Source: Dactylonectria macrodidyma
Lineage: Eukaryota; Ascomycota; Sordariomycetes; Hypocreales; Nectriaceae
Length of the DNA stretch: 64,000 bases
Assembly (NCBI GenBank): GCA_020744425.1
Contig: JAGMUV010000003.1
Span: forward strand, 4,030,001 to 4,094,000
Direction: 5' to 3'
The position numbers and the translations under genes are program-made. Below are positions 21,263-32,168 of the stretch, in pieces. Under the pieces are notes generated by a model. That model saw nothing but the letters and a program-made list of their open reading frames with translations. It was not told where the DNA came from and made no database searches. Position 1 is the first letter of the stretch. Each line of letters begins with the position of its first letter.

Positions 21263-22053
21263 CAGGTAGGCGCCTTCGTGTGTCTATGCTAGCGTCTCTT
21301 CAATTTCTCAAGTTCACTTTTGCCTGTGTCGAGAAACCCGTAGCTCACCAAAAGATTCAGAATGTCCAAGCCGACTTTTCGAGTCTTGGCTGACTCCACC
21401 AAGTCCGTAAAGCTGTGATGAGCTGCGTAGCTGGGTCGTGAATGAATGAAGGTGTGGAATTATAATGTATAGCCGCGAGTTGGGAACAGGTCTACCAATG
21501 TAGCCGCTTCCAGAACACAAATGAAAGCCATGGTTCCGATTGGGAGGTTGAGCAACATAGACGTGAATGTGTCGAAGCCCATGTCGTTGAACATGATGCT
21601 GCCGAAAGTAGCCACTGCACATATTCAAAGCAGAAGCAACTCATCATCTAGTGTCTAGCAGTACGACGCCGCAAATTCATCAAGCATTCGGGGTTATGAG
21701 ATGAAGTACAAGTGACACGCAACCTACCATTGACCGCCACTTTTATGGCCTCTTCGCCCCTGGCTGAACTTCCCTTCAGCTGTTCCTCAGTCCTCAGCCT
21801 AGTTCTAAGAAATGTGGTTGCTTAGTAATGATGGCATCAAGTGGTTGATTTATTCCTCGCTTCATACCCCGCTCGGCAAGGTCTCTTCGTTCTCGGAGCA
21901 TGATAGTCGAGGTTTTATAGCGAGTTTGTTACTTACTCAAAGGTCACCTAATGTACTTTGCGACACCACGGAACCTATATAGCCTATAATCTACTCTGAA
22001 GAAGTAGAGAGGGCATCTGCGCGGCGTCGGCGCGATCGACGGAGCCGACCACC
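21263..22053. other. Intergenic with transporter relic
   Basis: About 790 bases before a HET gene. It contains a short minus-strand relic of an MFS transporter (annotated separately) and a TATATAG at 21976..21982, 72 bases before the next ATG. Nothing else recognised. Confidence 0.5.
21295..21615 (-). pseudogene. Relic of MFS allantoate-permease-like transporter
   Basis: On the minus strand, after an acceptor-like ATGTGCAG near 21615, the frame reads FGSIMFNDMGFDTFTSMLLN, then a helix-like stretch ending in DLFPTRGYTL and a stop. The run (S/I)..GF(D/N)(S/T)F.(S/T).L.N(I/L)P.G matches the helix 7-8 region of Dal5/TNA1-type anion:cation symporters. A further short open stretch (LVESAKTRKVGLDILNLL) follows in the next frame. 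No other helices of a 500-residue transporter can be found in the flanks, so I read it as the remnant of a deleted gene. The match is from memory of the family. Confidence 0.42.
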
Positions 22054-24450
22054 ATGTCGCAGCTAAGCATCGAAAGTTTCAAACGTTTAATTGCCCGTTT
22101 TATTCACGACATCACCACAAAGAGCAGTTCCTCGGCCTCGTTGTGTGCTCAGTGTCAACCAATCGAGATTCGACTAAAGGAAATCATCAGAGCTAAAGGC
22201 GATGGCTTTTACGGCGGGGGGCGAGATAGCACCAATACCACTGTTCTCGGCACTTTCCGCCATGTTCTGGCTCATCCTGGCTGCCCGTTATGTTGCCTGT
22301 TGATTCGACTCGTTTTGAACCTAAAGCAAAAGGACCTATTCCAGAAAGCGAAGAGCAGTGGTACCGTCCCAGGGTCGACAACTGATCTACAAAATGCATT
22401 ACTTGATTTATTTGGACCAGTCGATTTCGAAGCGGGGTTTGCATCAGGCGAAGAGGCGGACGATGGCGATGCCTCTGATTCTGAACTTAGTGAGTTTGGG
22501 ATCGAGTACAAGCACGAAAATTGCTTCCAAGTCTCAGTGGATGCAATCCCCCAGACAGGAGCCATCTCCGTGTGGTTGCCCCTAGAACAAAGCGATGAGG
22601 TCAACGATGAAGAATCTCAGTTGTTTATGCACCCTCAGGACTACAATGGGTTGTTTGGGGACCTTCAAAGCCATATTTCCCTGCCACCACCAGAAAATGG
22701 GATGCATAGGAACCTAGAGCTACTGCGGGAATGTTATGACTACTGCAATGCCCATCATATGGATTGCCGCCGTTCGAGATTTTCAGGAATGCCATCGAGA
22801 CTGGTAGACATGCTGGAAATGCGAGTCAAGGACGTTCCGCAAGGCTCATCATTCGATTACGTAGCACTTAGCTACGTGTGGGGGACGACCCCTTTTATTA
22901 CTCTGACAAGCGCCACGTTGGAGTTTCTCAGACGTCCCAACTCACTCGAACACCACTCCGTAAGCCTCCCCAAGGCTATTGCAGACGCCATCCAGATTGG
23001 GAAGCTGCTAGGACATCGATACATTTGGATCGATAGTCTTTGCATCAAGCAAGATGATCGTAGTGATCAGATAATGGAGATCCGGCGTATGCATGACATT
23101 TATGCCAACGCAGGGTTGACCATTGTTGCTGCTACAGGTTCGAGTGCCCAAGAGACTCTCTTGGATATTGAAGAAAGCCAGCTCTTCAATCATTACCATA
23201 CCATTGGAGGGAAAAGGTTCTGCCTCGACCGTCCGGAACTCAAGCCTTTGGTCAGTTTCACGACATGGTTCACTCGAGGCTGGACTCTCCAAGAACTCAA
23301 CTGCTCATCAAAGATTGTGTATTTCTTGCCTGAGAGAACGTACTACAGCTGCAATACCGGCTCTTGGAACGAGGATTTCCCACTTGACCCTAGCATTCCA
23401 TCTGAGACTTATAAGAACTCTCGAGACGAGGACCCGAAAGCTGCGTCGTTCTCTGACAGTGGGAACGCATCCGAATGCTATGTCGAAATGGCAGAGCAGC
23501 TCTCCCGCCGGCAGTTTACTCGAGACGACGATGTGCTGAGGGCGATTTCCGGCATGTATACTATGTTTGCCCTCGAAAAGCTGGGACCAGCCGCAGCCGG
23601 CCTGCCCCTCAACTTCCTCGAGGCAGGGCTGATGTGGCAACCGACCGGACGGTTGAGGAGAAGAACGCCTTCATGCCCAGACCAACCACAACCTACGTGG
23701 TCATGGGCGGGCTGGGCGGGCTCGGTCACCTACCCCTTCTACGGATTCAAGGACCCAAGCATTCGGTCAATCGTTGAATGGTCCCTATGTATGCAAATGG
23801 AGGGAGACCAAGGTCATAGCCAGTACGTCGGTGTCGACGTAGTTGATGCGGTCGCGAAATTGGGTGTGACACCAAAAGGTACCCAATGGTCTACGCGAGC
23901 TCTCGAGTGGATAAGCCATCCATCTTTTGACAAAGAAATCAGCCGTAAACCTGGGCAAGCAAAGGAACTCCTTTCCATTTCGAATCCATTCCTGCTTGCC
24001 CCTGTGATTCTTTGCTGCTACTCGCGCACGTACAAAGTCCACATCAAGAACATCACGGGCCCCGAACTCGCAACTCGTGCGGGCATACAATTCTTCTCCA
24101 TCCTTGGCAGCGAGAACGGCGTTCCGGTTGGCGAGCTCAAGGTCGACGCCGGCACTCTAGACGCGTTGATAGGACCGGGCACCCTACCTAGCACAGCAGA
24201 GCTGTTGCCGATTGCCGAGCTCGACTTTTCTTCCTCATTCGTCGAAGGTGTGTTATATGTAAACCGGTATAGTCGGCTAGGCCAATTCTCGCAGGAGTTC
24301 ATGCAAGTCGTGGATCAAGATGCCGACATGTCTATTGTTTTGTGGATTGTTCACCAGCGTGGACTCTATCATCGAGTGGCTCTAGGATATTTAACCAAAG
24401 CTGGTTTGAACAACTACGCGGGACAAAATAATCAGGTGGTGCTCGCGTAA
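22054..24450 (+). CDS. HET domain protein (large)
   Basis: A single-exon gene of 798 codons. The HET domain lies at about residues 265-430: FDYVALSYVWGTTPF, then SLPKAIADAIQIGKLLGHRYIWIDSLCIKQDD, then MHDIYANAGLTIVAATG, and further on FTTWFTRGWTLQELNCSSK. All canonical motif residues are intact. The N-terminal 250 residues include a Cys-containing segment (LCAQCQPIEI, HPGCPLCCLLIR) seen in front of many HET domains, which may bind metal. The C-terminal 350 residues contain the QPTWSWAGWAGSV block typical of this class. HET proteins control cell death in vegetative incompatibility. It stands alone, with a 3-kb empty region after it. Confidence 0.93.
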   Translation: MSQLSIESFKRLIARFIHDITTKSSSSASLCAQCQPIEIRLKEIIRAKGDGFYGGGRDSTNTTVLGTFRHVLAHPGCPLCCLLIRLVLNLKQKDLFQKAKSSGTVPGSTTDLQNALLDLFGPVDFEAGFASGEEADDGDASDSELSEFGIEYKHENCFQVSVDAIPQTGAISVWLPLEQSDEVNDEESQLFMHPQDYNGLFGDLQSHISLPPPENGMHRNLELLRECYDYCNAHHMDCRRSRFSGMPSRLVDMLEMRVKDVPQGSSFDYVALSYVWGTTPFITLTSATLEFLRRPNSLEHHSVSLPKAIADAIQIGKLLGHRYIWIDSLCIKQDDRSDQIMEIRRMHDIYANAGLTIVAATGSSAQETLLDIEESQLFNHYHTIGGKRFCLDRPELKPLVSFTTWFTRGWTLQELNCSSKIVYFLPERTYYSCNTGSWNEDFPLDPSIPSETYKNSRDEDPKAASFSDSGNASECYVEMAEQLSRRQFTRDDDVLRAISGMYTMFALEKLGPAAAGLPLNFLEAGLMWQPTGRLRRRTPSCPDQPQPTWSWAGWAGSVTYPFYGFKDPSIRSIVEWSLCMQMEGDQGHSQYVGVDVVDAVAKLGVTPKGTQWSTRALEWISHPSFDKEISRKPGQAKELLSISNPFLLAPVILCCYSRTYKVHIKNITGPELATRAGIQFFSILGSENGVPVGELKVDAGTLDALIGPGTLPSTAELLPIAELDFSSSFVEGVLYVNRYSRLGQFSQEFMQVVDQDADMSIVLWIVHQRGLYHRVALGYLTKAGLNNYAGQNNQVVLA

Positions 24451-26976
24451 CTCGGAAATCAGATTGCAAGGGTTATTAAATATTGCGAATTAATTGGCGA
24501 TAGCATTGGCAACGACCCTTAGGTATGGGCCAAAGATTGCCGGATCATCGATGAGCCGTCACTACATAACCCACGTCGTCTTCATCCTGAAACTTGTTCA
24601 TTACCGGATTTCTTGTGACTTGGCGCGTGCGTCTCCTGAGGACCGTATCCGTAATCCATTCTAGAAGAGTAGACAGAATGGTAGCCCCCCCGGCGACATT
24701 CAAGGATCCCCTCACGTAACCAAGGCTCTCACGCTTGGCAGAATATGTCTCAATGATTATTTACACACTCAGACCACGTTGTTAAATCGATGCAGGTTCG
24801 CTCTCATCTTGTGTTCGCTGTTGGACGAGAATCTTCAGGCCCCTCTCTTCTGCGTGGCATTTTCTTACGGAACAAGGCTGTCTCAATACTTCTAGCCATA
24901 TCGACCACCAAGACATGCGAACTCAGTCTTTGCAACACTCTCGTAAGATGCAGAGAAGTGTCTCTGATCAGAGTGTTGGATCATCATCACTGTTCTGTTA
25001 ATGGCTCGCCAATGTTTCCCCAGTGCCCATTTTCCCCTGGTGCCCAATAATGAATGTGAATACTTTTTGATGTGCTTTTCATCACTGATGATGGACCTGG
25101 ATTAGAACACACGCCCAGGGCCAGAGGCTAGGCAGTCATTTATATTCATCGAGATTTGATTTTTTTCGGATCTCTGCTAATGGAAAAGCTTGAGAGTTGG
25201 TAGCCGTGGAAGCATTAGGTTTGATGCTTGCCTCACATCGTGAAAAGCTTGTGCTTTTTGTCATCGTGGCCACAACCCGCGTTAGGCTTTACCCCAGCCA
25301 AGTTTGCTCTGCCGTACAAATATTGTTTCCCAGTGCTCAAGCGCCCCCTCACCTAGTGGACAAACTACGTGACCGTCGGCCCACCTAACATGATCATCAA
25401 CATCTAAACTTGAGGAAGGAATCAACAACACCAGAACCAACTCCCCCACCTTCCATCCCTCCCTCAGAGCCAAGGTACCTATATGAACAAAATAACAGTA
25501 CCAATTCGGTATCCAAAGGATGAGTGAATACATGTGCTTTTCATCCCTGAGATGACCTATGCTAAAAACATCGGATTCCATGGAACCGTATCTAAGGGCA
25601 GTCTGTACAGCGAGTTGGGTAGTTTCACGACAGACCGGGATGTCCAGTGATGGCTCCCATTTTGCCAGTTGACCCTCAGAAATGAGAGCAGGATTTTTAT
25701 ATATTTTCTTTTCACCGAAATCGACTCCTTTTGTGCTGCACGCTGGGCGACGAAGCTTTGCGAGTTGCATTGTGTGGACGCCCGAAGGTTTGCCGCTGAG
25801 GTACTCTTCTCCCCTCGCATGTACCTGGTACGTCCCAATGTACCTTTGCTCTTCCTAGATGGTCAAATGGCTACCTGCTAAATTTGTTAGTCATTCAACC
25901 TCTCCTCTGCTGTTCGATTCCAAGACGAGGTAGAAAGACGCATCATCACGTGCACGCCTTGCCTCGTATCAATGTGTTGTGTCAAGGAAGACATATTGTC
26001 ACACCCAGTATATAAGCCATTACTGCACTGCGCATTAGCGGAGTGTTCGTTCCCTTTTGCCGTAGTGGCAAAAATGCAACACATATCCCGCTAACCCACG
26101 CAGTCCATGTTTGCTAAGTATCCGGCGAAGAGTTGCATCGAACGGTATTGGGGAGAGATGTACTCTGTACACTTAAATGCGCCTAGATTATGTGTGCGAC
26201 AAGGTAACAAATTGTCATAATGTAGGGTCAAGATTAATATCGCTTATAAAAAGCCTTGAGGAGTTGCTATCTACATTCCCTTTTGATTTGCGCTACCAAA
26301 CCTCGGCGCTGATACTCAGACTTTATCCCAGCCACATTTGTCATGTCGTACATGGGAGTCCACCATAGCTGTCCTGCCTGGCCTCAACTGCAAGCTGGCA
26401 GCTAGTCCCATTAGTATGCGTGCCACCGGGGATTCTTGATATTGACGCCCGCCTAACCTTCTCGCCTGGCATCTATGCTTTCTGAGGCTTGAAGCCTTGG
26501 TTGTGTTCCCCGTGAAAAGTTTTGCGTGTCAGTTAACCTTCCCTATAACCCTTGAATTTCTCATGTCGGTATTCAAAAAAGCTACATAATGTAATGATGC
26601 GATTGTGGCGGGACAGGGGTTAGATAGGGTTGTGGGGACTAGAGATTCAACTCTCTAGGTCTCAGGAATTGTCTAGGGATTTTTTCAAGGAGAAGAACAT
26701 CATCATCAGGAACGTCAGCTTCAACAGCTGGGGAGGCAGGGAAGCCTCTCAGTTGCGGAATTCAACGGCACTGTTATTTTCTAGACTGTATGACTATCAA
26801 TTTCATTGTGGATTTCCTGCTTTTCTATCAGACCTCTTTTAATCCGGCCGAATACGCCCTTTTTCTGCGAGCCGACCGACCGCGTCCGCGGCCTTCCACC
26901 CAAGCCCGGATCCGCCGCTGCAACCTTCATCTTTTCGAGCCTTGCCACAATCCGCAGCGGCGATCCAACCCGACAG

Positions 26977-26994
26977 AGTGTCTAATTAGACACT
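26977..26994. repeat. 18-base perfect palindrome
   Basis: AGTGTCTAATTAGACACT equals its own reverse complement. It lies four bases before one arm of an 11-base inverted repeat. Function unknown. Confidence 0.6.
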
Positions 26995-26997
26995 TTC

Positions 26998-27060
26998 CTA
27001 GCTATCTTGAAGAGACGGCGTCAGTCGCGATTGGCCCCAGCGGCCCCGAAAGATAGCTAG
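26998..27060. repeat. Inverted repeat, 11-base arms
   Basis: CTAGCTATCTT at 26998..27008 is matched by AAGATAGCTAG at 27050..27060, with a 41-base GC-rich spacer. It could form a cruciform or mark a tiny mobile-element relic. Confidence 0.55.
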
Positions 27061-27632
27061 CCATTTGGGTGTGGTTTCTTCCTCGTCCGCCAAGGTCGTT
27101 TCAGTAATTCCGGTATGAAGCCAGCAAGCAAGGGGAGAGAGTTTAGCCAGTGGGGTTGTTGCGTCCTTTTAACACATCACCTGCCTTGGACCACGGAAAA
27201 TCAGAATGCTATGCTCTTTGGAGAAGCAAAATTCCACGGCCCACGATTAACTGAACAAGTTCAATAAATATGTGTTGAGGAAAAAGATTGATCTCTCGAC
27301 TAGATTGTGGATTCTGGGTAAGTATACGTGTCAGATAATTGTAGTTTCATTGCCTTTAGTCCAGAAGCATCGCAAGTTTGAACCGTATCCGAGATCATGT
27401 GGACTAATATGACGAACTCGTAACTGTGCTGGACCATGTCACTACCAGACAGCGTTTCTCGCACCGCCAGTGAGATGCTACGTCAAGTTGCGGATCGTCG
27501 GAAACTTTGGGTTTGGCTACTAGACCATGATCGATGGTGCCCTACCTCATCCACGTCAGCTCCACATAGAGGCAGACATTAGTTAGCACAGTTATATCCA
27601 ACGTAATGTGAAGTATAACTTTAATTCAAGAA

Positions 27633-30600
27633 TCATACGCCGAAATGAATATATGGGACCCACTGAACCCGTCTCAACTCTTCATCATCATCACACAAAA
27701 CCACATCTCTCGAAAACTGAAGCTCTCTCCGATACTCACCTCGTGCACCCGGCCTATCGACCCGTTCTGGTGCCAAACCACTTCCCAGCTCCGTACCTGA
27801 GCATTGGCGGTTGGGCCCGGCCGACTTTTCAAGCCAATGGTCCCGCAACGCTCGAGTAGCCATATGAAGCCCGTAACACACCGACTCGTCAGTCATGCTC
27901 TTGTCTCTCATTCCTTCATACGTATATCTTGCAATATCCACACAATATTCGTCATTCACCTCCCACAATGTGCCAATCACATGCCGGAACCCCGCCATCT
28001 GGAACGCACTGATCAGATGGATGCTTTCGTCGACAAATTTATCATCTTTAATCTGGCCAGTGCTGCAAGCCGAAAGGTAAGCAAGAAATGGGGGGTGGTT
28101 ATGAAGGTTCATCTTCAGGAGATCTCCAACCGTTAGTGGAATGTCTTCCAGCACCAAGCGGCTATTTGTTGGCTTTTCTTTATCCGTGTATCCATGACCA
28201 GCAAAGTGAAACACACTACAGTCCCGCAAACGTGATGCGACGTCTTTCTTACAAGGTCCAAGCTCAATCGGCTCGACTGGCATCGACTTGAAAAGGTCCC
28301 TTAACATGGCTATCTCTTGGGTTGCGAATGGGAGTCGAGAATTCCCTGGCGTGTATTCCATGGCTAGGAGCAATGCCTTACCCAAGGTGGGCTGTTGTGG
28401 TCGCTGTTGACGACTGCAGATGATAGCCTTTATAGACGAGCTATATGAAGACATGACCCTATCTAGTACTGATTCGGAAGACTGTTTGTAGTGATATCCT
28501 GCTGCGTGAAGCGGGAAATGGCTTAGAGGCCCAGTGGGAATCCACCACACATGTGGCCAACAGTCGTCAGCAGGAGGTTGGGTGTATCCAAGGGCCTCCA
28601 AAACTGGGCTTGCAACAACGTCCCATAGCCACTCTAGAGTCTCGGGGCTATCCAGGCTAGTCTGCTGTGTCTTAAGCTGAATTTCGTTGAGATTGAGGAG
28701 AGGTAAGCACAACGGCCGAATCTGATGCTGCTCAATCAGGATCGCATCGCAACGGAACTCGCTAACATTGATGGCGACAATAGGGCCATATCTCGCAGCG
28801 GTCCGCATTTCCTCTTCCGATGAAGCGAGAAGGAAGTTTTCGAACCCGGGCTGTTTGCGGATTTCAACGATCAGCTTATCGAGTTGACTGCCGATATATG
28901 ACTGTTCGGCGGGAGTTTGTGGCGCGGCGTCGAGTCCCTCTGGCCTGTCCATAATAGAAGGAAGACCCTGGAGGCGGTCTTGCTGTTGCATGACCTGAGT
29001 AGGGCTTGAGGTAGTAGGAACTTCCAGTTGCTCCTTTAGTTTGATGAACCTCCCTCCAAGTGCAGGATAAGCTGGAAGAAGCCTGGCCACGTCTGCGGCT
29101 ATCTCGTAGGACAGTCCTGATATAACACCACGCCCAATCTCAAGAAGTTGAACTGCATGGAAAGCATGCTTTCCAGAATTCAGCATCACTGCTGTAGCAT
29201 CTGAGGCCAAACCAGCTTCCTGAGAAAGCAAGCTCTGCTTATACTCGGCTCCAAGTAACCGTGGGACGACTGATGGAACCAAATGTACGGCGGTTTGTGC
29301 AAATTCTTGTGCTTTCTCCCAAGCTTCTAACTCAGCATGGATATAGAGCAGGATTTTACCAGCTACTAGACGATCCGGAGTAGGTGACAGGGAATGGTTG
29401 AGGGCCTCTCGAAGTAAGAGTATTGCTTTGTCAAGGTCGGACCTGATCTCATTCTCCTGATACCTGTCGTTGTACACAGCTGCAAGGTCATTCAGCCGCG
29501 TTGCCCGGTCGGAGTGATCTCTTGGTGTTTGTTCGAGGAATTTCTCAAATAGACAAATTGCCTTATCTAGATCCGTTATAGAGTCTTTCTTGAGATATCT
29601 TATGCGATAGGCCTGTCCGAGGCTACGGATTCGAGACGTCTGGTCGTGATGATGTGTAGGTGTATTCTCAAGCGATTCTTCAAAGAGTTCGATTGCCTTG
29701 TCTAGGTCTGTCTCGGCTCTTGTTTCATTGTATCGATCGTGGTATCCAGCTCCGAGATCATAGAGTTGAGACGCCCGGTCAGGGTGATCTATAGGCGTTG
29801 CGTGGAGAGATTCTTGGAATAGCTCAATTACCGTATCCAGGTCTGTTAGGGTATTCAACTCCTGGTATCTAACATAACGTCCCATTCCAAGAGCACGAAG
29901 ACGAGATGGCCAGTGCGAATCATCAATTGGTGTTTTGTCGAGACATTCTTCAAGGTGCCGAATTCCACTATTTATATCTTCCACGGATCCTGTTTCCTGA
30001 TATAGAGCCTCGTGTATGGTCCCAAGTTTATAAAGTCGAAGTGCGCGGTCGGGATGGTCCATCGGTGTTGTATCAAGACATTGCTGGAATAGTTCAGTTG
30101 CTCTACTCAGGTACATCTCATCCCTCGTTACGACGTATTTTACGAAAAAACCAACTCCAAGGTTGCTGAGTCTGGGTATACGATCAGGGTGATGTTCTGG
30201 GGTATTGGCGAGAGATTCTCGATATAGTTGAAGTGCCCTGTTCAGATGCGTTTGGTCTCGAGCCGGCAGTGACCCTGTCCCGAAGGATCTAATGTGATAT
30301 CCAATTGCAAGAGCCTGAATCTGAGCTGACAGATCGATTTCGCCAGCCATACATTCTGTAGTTTCTGGGTATTGCTCCGGATATTTAGCTCTCACTTCCG
30401 CGAGATGAGACATCTGTTCGGGAGGGTGTGATGGTGGTGTGTTAAGAGACTCTCGAAATTGTTGGACCGCCTTTTCAAGATCCAGCATGGCTTCTGTTCT
30501 TGTGTACCGGTGATAGTAGCCATCTCCAAGACTATCAAGTAAAGAAGCCCAGTCAGGGTGGTCTCTTGGAGTTGTACTGACACATTCCTCGTATAGCTGA

Positions 30601-30830
30601 ATCGCCAGATCCAAGTCTTCCATGGCACCTGTCCTTGAATATCTGGTATAATATCGACCTCGTATGGGTGCAACTTGGGAGTCCCCGCCTGGGTGTTCGT
30701 TTGATGGGCTGTCTGACGTGCCACCATTTTGGACGTCAGACCTGGATCTATCTTCGTCACCGGGTGTCGTCATTGCAATCTCAGTGGTGTTGGATCGGCA
30801 GATAGTCCTGTCCATCATTGCATAACTCAA
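27633..30830 (-). CDS. TPR-CHAT protease-like protein
   Basis: A single-exon minus-strand gene of 1065 codons. Residues about 55-520 form TPR-like repeats of roughly 50 residues, each ending in phrases like DHPDRASQLYDLGAGYHDRY and DLDKAIELFEESL. The C-terminal third is a CHAT (caspase HetF-associated with TPRs) domain: VWWIPTGPLSHFPLHAAG, then FHFAGHGYTD with the catalytic His at residue 879, and LSACSTGQ with the catalytic Cys at residue 922. The final HWLEKSAGPN...WVPYIHFGV is the usual domain end. With both residues intact it is probably an active caspase/separase-fold protease. Fungal and bacterial TPR-CHAT proteins are linked to immunity and programmed cell death. A second possible start is Met20 at 30773. 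It lies among HET genes, which fits a cell-death role. Confidence 0.93.
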   Translation of the reverse strand: MSYAMMDRTICRSNTTEIAMTTPGDEDRSRSDVQNGGTSDSPSNEHPGGDSQVAPIRGRYYTRYSRTGAMEDLDLAIQLYEECVSTTPRDHPDWASLLDSLGDGYYHRYTRTEAMLDLEKAVQQFRESLNTPPSHPPEQMSHLAEVRAKYPEQYPETTECMAGEIDLSAQIQALAIGYHIRSFGTGSLPARDQTHLNRALQLYRESLANTPEHHPDRIPRLSNLGVGFFVKYVVTRDEMYLSRATELFQQCLDTTPMDHPDRALRLYKLGTIHEALYQETGSVEDINSGIRHLEECLDKTPIDDSHWPSRLRALGMGRYVRYQELNTLTDLDTVIELFQESLHATPIDHPDRASQLYDLGAGYHDRYNETRAETDLDKAIELFEESLENTPTHHHDQTSRIRSLGQAYRIRYLKKDSITDLDKAICLFEKFLEQTPRDHSDRATRLNDLAAVYNDRYQENEIRSDLDKAILLLREALNHSLSPTPDRLVAGKILLYIHAELEAWEKAQEFAQTAVHLVPSVVPRLLGAEYKQSLLSQEAGLASDATAVMLNSGKHAFHAVQLLEIGRGVISGLSYEIAADVARLLPAYPALGGRFIKLKEQLEVPTTSSPTQVMQQQDRLQGLPSIMDRPEGLDAAPQTPAEQSYIGSQLDKLIVEIRKQPGFENFLLASSEEEMRTAARYGPIVAINVSEFRCDAILIEQHQIRPLCLPLLNLNEIQLKTQQTSLDSPETLEWLWDVVASPVLEALGYTQPPADDCWPHVWWIPTGPLSHFPLHAAGYHYKQSSESVLDRVMSSYSSSIKAIICSRQQRPQQPTLGKALLLAMEYTPGNSRLPFATQEIAMLRDLFKSMPVEPIELGPCKKDVASRLRDCSVFHFAGHGYTDKEKPTNSRLVLEDIPLTVGDLLKMNLHNHPPFLAYLSACSTGQIKDDKFVDESIHLISAFQMAGFRHVIGTLWEVNDEYCVDIARYTYEGMRDKSMTDESVCYGLHMATRALRDHWLEKSAGPNRQCSGTELGSGLAPERVDRPGARGEYRRELQFSRDVVLCDDDEELRRVQWVPYIHFGV

Positions 30831-32168
30831 TGAGTGAGTGGCTCATTGCGCACAAGTAGTATGCAAACGAGGGTTGAAAGAGTCTACTTCTTCTGGAAAG
30901 GAGATGGGAGTTTGGGCACTTAAAATAACAATAAGCACCCCACAAATGGGGCTGTGCTCTGCCTAATCAGAAGGCAGAATCTTGTGGCGCATTGCTTCAG
31001 CGGTGATCGGAAGTAGTCAGAGAAGGGAACATCTTCTCGACTTATGCCATGCTGCAGCGTTGACACAAGTAGCTGAATACGTCTAGACAACCAGTCAATG
31101 CTGAGCACAGTGGAATTTTCAATCTCCTCGTATTCAAATGCCCAAGGGTTCTCTGTTCCAGACACATGCTCCCGCAGAAAGCACAGTTACACCTATTGAA
31201 GCCTTAACTCGCCTGCATCCGGGCGGGGTAGTAAGCCGTCTTCGCCCGATCTTTGTCAACCCTTGTGTATTTTCTCGCGCTCAGCATATGAAGCCCGTCG
31301 GGATGAAAGCTCGTGCGGGACATTGTGGTTCTATTGTACATGCCTGAAGATCAGCTCGCTGCTCTCCGGTTCTTTTCCTCCGGGACCTTTGGGAATTCAC
31401 GTCGTTTCCTTCGTCGAGAGTGGCCATCTCCGTTCTAGCCACGGTTACAGCCTGGTTGCGGTCCGCGTCAAGGTCCAGGTAGGGACCGCTCAGTTGAGAC
31501 TGGGGATACTCCAGGCCCTCGCCGTGCGGTTTTTCTCGAACAGCGTCAGCTGACGCTGCCATTCCGGTTTGTTTTACAGACATGATTGAGAACTCTACCG
31601 AAGATAAGGTGAAGAACCCAGATACCTGACGGATAGGATGATCCTTAGAGCCAGGAGATTGCTGGAAATAGCATAGTTTTCATTTTGCCCCAGATTCTTA
31701 CCCCGGATTCTCCACCATTCTAATGAACTGCCGACACCTAGTAGAGCGCAAAGCCGCCGATTATTAGGCCAGTGAGTCCCATGGAGTAGCAAAAGTTTGT
31801 CCTTCCGATGCCCCGAGACTGGCCACGACTCCATAATATCCGACCGAGAGCCCAGACGCTAGGGCGTTTTGGGGCTATCCGACCAAGCATTGAAGGTGTG
31901 TGCAAATATGAAATCGAACTTGCTAGTTACTAATCCAAGATTTCAAGTAAACTAGCTTTTGGTGCTGTATTGGGAAGTTATCTAGAATTTCTATGGGAAG
32001 CCTCATACTCGAATTCGCAGTAGGGGCGGGCGCTTCTCATTCACGACTTTGCTTGGAATGACCTCATTATGCTTAAAATGGGGGATAAAAGGTATTCGGT
32101 AATTAAGGAGCACCCTAGGTTATAATTGTCTGTCCTTATACCACTAACTTACAGCTCTTGAAATGCAT
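30831..32168. other. Intergenic, possible small gene not resolved
   Basis: About 1.3 kb on the 5' side of the CHAT gene. Two minus-strand frames, 31281..31583 (opening MSVKQTGMAASADAVREK) and 30920..31165 (ENPWAFEYEEIENSTVLSID), have protein-like composition and could be exons of one short hypothetical gene, but I found no splice pair that joins them in frame. Otherwise nothing seen. Confidence 0.35.

Larger units (their letters stand above)
24451..27632. other. Long gene-free region
   Basis: About 3.2 kb with no supported gene between the HET gene and the CHAT gene. Scattered short frames on both strands show no motif. There is an 18-base perfect palindrome at 26977..26994 and an 11-base inverted repeat at 26998..27008 and 27050..27060 in a locally GC-rich patch (26.87-27.06 kb). 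No terminal repeats or transposase fragments were recognised. Confidence 0.5.

Noticed and set aside
25282..25770. 162-residue minus-strand frame in the gene-free region
   Set aside because: No recognisable motif, composition unlike neighbouring proteins, and no supporting splice signals.
25909..25921. GTTCGATTCC resembling a tRNA B box
   Set aside because: No matching A box, acceptor stem or cloverleaf could be found around it on either strand.
26870..27060. Possible Helitron 3' end (ending in CTAG after a GC-rich patch)
   Set aside because: No proper hairpin before CTAG, no TC 5' end and no Rep-helicase sequence in the region.
31281..31583. Minus-strand frame upstream of the CHAT gene as a separate gene
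   Set aside because: Composition is protein-like but no intron joins it to the next frame and no homology is recognised; kept only as a note in the intergenic entry.
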